Positions 60,188 to 64,000 of a DNA stretch of 64,000 nt are shown in pieces; within the stretch, counting starts at the first letter, position 1; each line of letters opens with the position of its first letter. Origin of the DNA: Chitinophaga eiseniae (lineage in GTDB: Bacteria > Bacteroidota > Bacteroidia > Chitinophagales > Chitinophagaceae); the NCBI RefSeq assembly GCF_900167135.1, contig NZ_FUWZ01000002.1:1328651-1392650 (forward strand). Reading direction: 5' to 3'. Position numbers and translations under genes: made by a program. The notes under the pieces are model-generated. The model searched no databases, was not told where the DNA came from, and saw only the letters and a program-made list of their open reading frames with translations.

Positions 60188-60997
60188 ATGCACGACGAAC
60201 AACATTACCTGGCAGCCAATAAAGCGCTGTGGAACAAACGTACAGCCGTGCACGTTAATTCCTCCTTTTACGATGTGCCGGCTTTCCTGGAAGGGCGTAG
60301 TTCGCTCAACAGTATTGAGCTGGCATTGCTGGGCGATGTCCGGGGGAAACGTATCCTGCACCTGCAATGCCATTTCGGGCAGGACACGCTTTCCCTGGCG
60401 CGCATGGGCGCCGAAGTAACCGGAGCAGACCTCTCCGATGCAGCCATTCACCAGGCCAACGCACTGGCCGCACAATTGAATCTTTCCGGGCAGGCGAAGT
60501 TTATCTGCTGCGATATTTACACCCTTCCAGCGCAACTGCAGGACAGCTTCGATATTGTATTCACCTCTTACGGTACGATCGGCTGGCTACCGGACCTGGA
60601 CAAATGGGCCGGGGTAGTGCAGCATTTCCTGAAGCCTGGCGGCACCTTCGTCATGGCAGAGTTTCACCCGGTCGTGTGGATGTTTGACGATCAGTTCACC
60701 CGCGTGCAATACGATTATTTCAACACGGAAACGATTGTGGAAAACAATACCGATACCTATACCGATGCAGAGACTGCTGCGGACGTGCAAGGAGTTTCCT
60801 ATTCCTGGAACCATCCGCTGAGCGAAGTCCTTGGCTCCCTGCTTGCACAGGGACTGCAGCTACAGGTGTTGCAGGAGTTTGACTATTCCCCGTACAACTG
60901 TTTCCAAAATACTACGGGTGAAAACGGGCGCTTCCAGATCAAAGGCATGGAAGGTAAGCTGCCTATGGTATATGCATTCACGTTCCTTAAACCTTAA
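60188..60997 (+). CDS. Class I SAM-dependent methyltransferase
   Basis: A 269-aa methyltransferase. Motif I is RILHLQCHFGQDTLSLARMGAEVTGADLS, DIVFTSYGTIGWLPDLDKWA is motif II/post-I, and LKPGGTFVMAEFHPV is motif III. The C-terminal part has aromatic residues (YSWNHPLSEVLG, EFDYSPYNCFQNT) for substrate binding. The acceptor is unknown. ATG 60188 is preferred over GTG 60179. It follows the M16 gene after 10 bases and precedes an LprI-like gene after three bases, so the four genes may be one transcript. Confidence 0.87.
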   Translation: MHDEQHYLAANKALWNKRTAVHVNSSFYDVPAFLEGRSSLNSIELALLGDVRGKRILHLQCHFGQDTLSLARMGAEVTGADLSDAAIHQANALAAQLNLSGQAKFICCDIYTLPAQLQDSFDIVFTSYGTIGWLPDLDKWAGVVQHFLKPGGTFVMAEFHPVVWMFDDQFTRVQYDYFNTETIVENNTDTYTDAETAADVQGVSYSWNHPLSEVLGSLLAQGLQLQVLQEFDYSPYNCFQNTTGENGRFQIKGMEGKLPMVYAFTFLKP

Positions 60998-61000
60998 CAT

Positions 61001-61396
61001 ATGAAGTCACTTCTCATTACATTGTTATTCGTGGCGGGCAGTCTCACCGGGATGGCCCAAACCCAGTCAGAGATGAACAAACAGGCCGGACAGGAATACA
61101 AAGAGGCCGATAAGAAGCTGAATACCATATACCAGGAGATCCTGAAAAAATACGCGGCCAATAAAACGTTTATTACCAATTTCCGGGAAGCGCAACGGTT
61201 GTGGGTACAATTGCGCGATGCTCAGCTGAAAGCCATGTATCCCGGGTCCGCCAAAAATTACGGCAGCATGTTCCCGATGTGTAAAGCCAATTACCTCACT
61301 GAACTGACCAATCAGCGTACAGAAGCTATCCGGGTGTGGCTCAACGGCCTGCCTCCCGGCGAAACCTGCACCGGCTCTGTCGGTGCTACGGAATAA
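61001..61396 (+). CDS. LprI-family (DUF1311) secreted protein
   Basis: A 131-aa exported protein. The signal peptide is LLITLLFVAGSLTGMAQ. The mature part matches the lysozyme-inhibitor LprI/DUF1311 pattern: EMNKQAGQEYKEADKKLNTIYQEILKKYA, FREAQRLWVQLRDAQLKAMYPGSA, CKANYLTELTNQRTEAIRVWL. Relatives inhibit lysozyme in Mycobacterium; the function here is inferred from the family. A second, more divergent relative follows at 61461. Confidence 0.85.
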   Translation: MKSLLITLLFVAGSLTGMAQTQSEMNKQAGQEYKEADKKLNTIYQEILKKYAANKTFITNFREAQRLWVQLRDAQLKAMYPGSAKNYGSMFPMCKANYLTELTNQRTEAIRVWLNGLPPGETCTGSVGATE

Positions 61397-61434
61397 CCAA
61401 CCTCCATATAATATAAATTACATATTATTTTTTG

Positions 61435-61442
61435 TATATTTG
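61435..61442 (+). promoter_or_regulatory. -7 element (TATATTTG) of the second LprI-like gene
   Basis: Exact TAnnTTTG, 18 bases before ATG 61461 and inside the longer possible frame. Confidence 0.55.
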
Positions 61443-61460
61443 GCGAACAACACAGCGCCT

Positions 61461-61868
61461 ATGAGACTCCCTATCCTAATCCTGGCGGTATTTCTGTGTG
61501 GTGACGCCTATTGCCAGTCCCGCCAGACAGCACTGGACACACTCGAAAACCGTTATCAGCGTTGCCTGTCAGCCGGCAGCAACAGTTATGGCTGCGCCCT
61601 TGTATATTACAAGCAGCTCGACAGCCTTCTTCACAGCACCTTACAGCGCCTTTACAGCCAGATCGACCCTAACAGGCTGCACACCCTCCAGATAGAACAG
61701 GGAGCGTGGGAAGAGAAAAAAGATGCATATTTCCGTAAGATAGACGAGCGGGTGGAGAAAATGCACAAAAGCACGATGAACGGGCTGGACGACGATATGA
61801 TCTCGACAGACAATAAGGCGGCTTATGTAAAAGACCGCGTTACTGCTCTTTTGGATTTTGATATTTAG
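61461..61868 (+). CDS. Divergent LprI-like secreted protein
   Basis: A 135-aa exported protein. The signal peptide MRLPILILAVFLCGDAYCQ is followed by a helical domain with TALDTLENRYQRCLSAGSNSYGC, YYKQLDSLLHSTLQRLYSQ, QIEQGAWEEKKDAYFRKIDERVEK, a layout like DUF1311/LprI with two Cys that could form a disulfide. ATG 61461 is chosen for the signal peptide and the promoter at 61435. It is a likely distant duplicate of the preceding gene. Its stop lies inside the left arm of an inverted repeat. Confidence 0.7.
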   Translation: MRLPILILAVFLCGDAYCQSRQTALDTLENRYQRCLSAGSNSYGCALVYYKQLDSLLHSTLQRLYSQIDPNRLHTLQIEQGAWEEKKDAYFRKIDERVEKMHKSTMNGLDDDMISTDNKAAYVKDRVTALLDFDI

Positions 61869-61978
61869 GAATTTACGGATTTAGGAATTTAAGACTTGTT
61901 ATGCCGGTTTTCTGTTAACGGCATTGTCACATTCTTCAGCTCCCGATATCCTCAGATTCAGAAATCCGTAAATCCCAA
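61865..61978. repeat. Inverted repeat with 8-base units filling a convergent gap
   Basis: The left arm is a clean 8-base ladder (ATTTAGGA, ATTTACGG, ATTTAGGA, ATTTAAGA). The perfect core is 12 bp (61871-61882 with 61962-61973). Inside, ATGCCG (61901-61906) pairs with CGGCAT (61919-61924). The arms touch the stop codons on both sides. Confidence 0.7.
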
Positions 61979-61984
61979 AATGAT

Positions 61985-63127
61985 TTAAAGTCGTTCCTGA
62001 TGGCGTAGCCAGCGTTCCGGTATTTCATTATTGCTGGCCAGCAGGTAATCATTATAGGCACAGGGCACAAACTCCTGATCGGGGAGCTGCATCCACCAGC
62101 GGCCGGTGCGTTTGCTTTTCAGGAAAACGGTTTCTATATCGGAGAAGGCTATATGAAATTCCCAAAAAGCATCCCTGTCATCCAGCAGGGCTTCTTTATT
62201 TTTGACAGAGCGGCCGTCCATAAAATACCACATCATTTGCGCAATCTGACGGGCCGTGAGTTGTTCCTTATCTTTTTCAGGCCGGTAGCCATAAATACCG
62301 AAGGAAGACAAGCGGCTGCTCATTCCCGCATAACGGGCCAGCGAGCAGGCTTCTTCACCGCTGAAGCCATTAGGGGAGAGGCTGTTGGCCGGCGCATCCG
62401 TATGCCGGATGATATTGATGTCCAGGCTGAACAAATCAGCGTGCCGCAATACCGGCTCCGCTTCTTCCATATTCTCACGGATACGGCCCAGACGAAAACA
62501 GTCGAAACGCAGCTTGTCCAGCGTCTCTAACATGCGCGGATGTACGAAATAACTCTGGAACCCGAGGTGGTTGTAATGACGGAGATAATTGGGTTGTTCT
62601 GTGAGGATATCCATCAGGTATCTTTCACTGCGATGGGCGGATTCTTCCTGCAGGTCAATCAGTGCATCTGCCACGGTGGCCTCAATGATCAGCTGATGCG
62701 CAGCATATGCTTTGTATTGCGGATAGGTAAGGTCATGAGAGCCGCCCAGTATCAATACGGTTTTGTTGGCCTGTATCAGTTCACCCACCACTGTTTTCAT
62801 GGCGGCATAGGCATCGGCCAGGAAAGCGCCGGAGCGCAGGTTGCCCACATCGGCCAGGCGGATATCGCGGTGCCAGTTGTAGAGTTTAAAGAACTCGCGC
62901 CGGATGGCATCGGGGCCGCTGCTGCCGGTTTTACCACTGGCGCTGCCTCTTTCTTCTCCCACACCAAGCAATACAATATCAGCAGCATCCAGGTCCGGAT
63001 GATGCTCTTCCTCATAAGCATCTATCACACCTCCGATCTGGAAGGCGTCATATTCCTGATCATCGTTCAGAAAAGCTTTGGAAACAGGCTGCAAAAAATC
63101 CTGCAGGTGCAAAAAATCTGCCATCAC
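61985..63127 (-). CDS. Arginase-fold (formimidoylglutamase-like) protein with altered metal site
   Basis: A 380-aa ureohydrolase-fold protein. VLILGGSHDLTYPQYKAY keeps the GGxHxxT motif. The metal motif DAHxD is not seen: the corresponding strand reads LIIEATVADALIDL. The second motif SxDxDxxxP appears as FSLDINIIRHTDAPANSLSP, with one Asp replaced by Asn. Relatives are often annotated as formimidoylglutamase in Bacteroidota. The loss of manganese ligands suggests a non-enzymatic or changed function. No histidine-degradation genes are near. It is convergent with the LprI-like gene. Confidence 0.75.
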   Translation of the reverse strand: MMADFLHLQDFLQPVSKAFLNDDQEYDAFQIGGVIDAYEEEHHPDLDAADIVLLGVGEERGSASGKTGSSGPDAIRREFFKLYNWHRDIRLADVGNLRSGAFLADAYAAMKTVVGELIQANKTVLILGGSHDLTYPQYKAYAAHQLIIEATVADALIDLQEESAHRSERYLMDILTEQPNYLRHYNHLGFQSYFVHPRMLETLDKLRFDCFRLGRIRENMEEAEPVLRHADLFSLDINIIRHTDAPANSLSPNGFSGEEACSLARYAGMSSRLSSFGIYGYRPEKDKEQLTARQIAQMMWYFMDGRSVKNKEALLDDRDAFWEFHIAFSDIETVFLKSKRTGRWWMQLPDQEFVPCAYNDYLLASNNEIPERWLRHQERL

Positions 63128-63240
63128 TTAGTTGGGTTTGTTTGACGGCAAACGTACAACAAGAATTTAAAAAAAATACATCATGATGCAGATAAGCAGC
63201 GGGTTATGCTACTGTAACGGGAATACCGAAGGCACGACTC

Positions 63241-63489
63241 TTAGTTGCGGTGAATAATAAACTCAAAAGGCTTATGTGCTTTACGCGAAATTGCTTTCTC
63301 CAGCACCGATCGTTTGCTGGTGATTCTGCTTTTGTTGCAATCTACTACTTCCATTACTGCGCACAGATAATCCATTGTTTCAATTAAAGACAACATCTCG
63401 CTGATTTGCCTTACAGCAGACTGGATCTGCTGCTCTGTGTACCTATCTTCATGTAGCAGGATCAATAAATCTCTATCTACCGGTTTCAT
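63241..63489 (-). CDS. Small hypothetical protein
   Basis: Not recognised. The 82-aa product is mostly helical and charged (MKPVDRDLLILLHEDRYTEQQIQSAVRQI, then SVLEKAISRKAHKPFEF) with no signal peptide. The first residues and even codon use make it a plausible real gene, but there is no homology that can be named. It is on the same strand as the small lipoprotein upstream. Confidence 0.5.
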   Translation of the reverse strand: MKPVDRDLLILLHEDRYTEQQIQSAVRQISEMLSLIETMDYLCAVMEVVDCNKSRITSKRSVLEKAISRKAHKPFEFIIHRN

Positions 63490-63596
63490 GAAAAAAATTT
63501 TGACTGTTCCCCGAAATAATTGTTTGGCCAGGTTTTCATGGGATAATTCAAAAAAGATAAGGTAAAATCATTTCAATGTTGCGTCAGAAGTGCCTC

Positions 63597-63719
63597 TTAG
63601 TGCATTCGTTTTTTGTTCATAGTGGGACATCCGCAATCGTTCTTCTTAAACACTTTGCAACCTGTCATCGTTAAACTTCCACAAAGAAAAAAGATCACCA
63701 TCCATTTAAGCCTTTTCAT
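63597..63719 (-). CDS. Very small cysteine-containing lipoprotein
   Basis: A 40-aa product: a basic start (MKRLKWMV), hydrophobic core (IFFLCGSL), lipobox TMTGC (lipidated Cys 21) and a short mature tail KVFKKNDCGCPTMNKKRMH with a CGCP motif. Tiny lipoproteins with a KNDCGCP-like tail occur in Bacteroidota; the role is unknown. It is short but the lipobox and tail make it credible. Confidence 0.6.
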   Translation of the reverse strand: MKRLKWMVIFFLCGSLTMTGCKVFKKNDCGCPTMNKKRMH

Positions 63720-63832
63720 ACTGCTAGTTAAAATACTTCCGGTTAATTATAAATCCTTCCCTAATTAGTTTACCTTTTCTTAACAATCACCCTTTGTAAT
63801 TTAAGCTAAATTCGCAAAAAAATTCAATTTAT

Positions 63833-64000
63833 TTGTCCACAATCCAGCCTCCCGTAAAAATTTTAACAGTGCCTCTGGACTGGGGCCTGGGACACGCCAC
63901 CCGCGACATTCCCCTCATCTATGAAATGCTAAACGCAGGCGCCCAGGTTTTTATTGCTGCCGAAGGCAAACATGCCGCACTGCTGAAACAGGAATTTCCG
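63833..64000 (+). CDS. Glycosyltransferase family protein (3' end outside window)
   Basis: The first 56 codons of a gene that continues past the window. The N-terminus KILTVPLDWGLGHATRDIPLIYEML resembles the start of Bacteroidota glycosyltransferases with the LDWGLGHATR motif, followed by GAQVFIAAEGKHAALLKQEFP. There is no ATG in the open frame, so TTG at 63833 is the best start; the codons before it are open only to 63800. The full fold and acceptor cannot be judged from this fragment. Confidence 0.7.
   Translation, partial: MSTIQPPVKILTVPLDWGLGHATRDIPLIYEMLNAGAQVFIAAEGKHAALLKQEFP

Overview
The window looks like a stretch of core chromosome from a Bacteroidota member close to Chitinophaga (Chitinophagaceae). 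The reasons are gene content (gliding lipoprotein GldH, BatD/BatE, GLPGLI protein with an outer-membrane barrel, a fused CcoNO cbb3 oxidase, futalosine-route MqnC), promoters of the Bacteroidota type (-7 TAnnTTTG, sometimes with -33 TTTG) and very few Shine-Dalgarno sequences. No tRNA, rRNA, CRISPR array, transposase or prophage gene was seen. Genus and species are inference.

Layout. 1-7.8 kb: 3' part of infB (with a long Gly/Arg/Asn/Gln-rich N-terminal region), a SurA-type chaperone, a long PurF-type amidotransferase, a SixA-like phosphatase and proC. 7.8-11.1 kb: a large PD-(D/E)XK nuclease-helicase fusion. 11.2-18 kb: a NUMOD4/HNH-type protein behind dusB, a CPBP protease, a DUF2007 protein, cdsA and psd (phospholipid synthesis), a HAD phosphatase and an SDR. 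18-25 kb: batD-batE, an orphan LytS-type kinase, and a probable yicC-gldH-kinase-regulator operon. 25.2-37.8 kb: the most coherent block. An FNR-like regulator with an N-terminal cysteine cluster is followed by a RIC/hemerythrin-like protein that seems to have lost most metal ligands, the copper ATPase CcoI, a cupin, CcoS, fused CcoNO, CcoQ, CcoP, CcoG, CcoH, a SafE/DsbD-like membrane protein and HemN. Two FNR-type palindromes lie at an identical distance (29.5 bp from box centre to the -7 element) upstream of two promoters in this block, which suggests one oxygen-responsive regulon for microaerobic respiration.

38-46 kb: lpxD, a lipoprotein, an NAD-dependent epimerase, a 3-hydroxyacyl-CoA dehydrogenase, pheS, and a response regulator/kinase pair divergent from a GLPGLI-barrel gene pair. 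The divergent intergenic region carries an array of TAACA/TAACG elements at 10/20-bp steps. 49-64 kb: a Tat-type sugar isomerase-like protein, an amino-acid permease, GNAT, a YXWGXW-like Tyr/Trp-rich lipoprotein, mqnC, two retropepsin-like proteases, an active/inactive M16 pair, a methyltransferase, two LprI-like proteins, a degenerate arginase-fold protein, two small ORFs and the start of a glycosyltransferase.

The most unusual non-coding signal is a family of long inverted repeats that fill whole intergenic gaps (near 16.4, 39.2, 41.9, 49.3, 50.8 and 61.9 kb). Their arms are built from 7- or 8-bp units such as AATTACG or GATTTACG, and they usually start within a few bases of a stop codon. 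No obviously new defence or metabolic system was found. The repeat family, the FNR-box geometry, the TAACA array and the degenerate RIC-like gene are the best leads.
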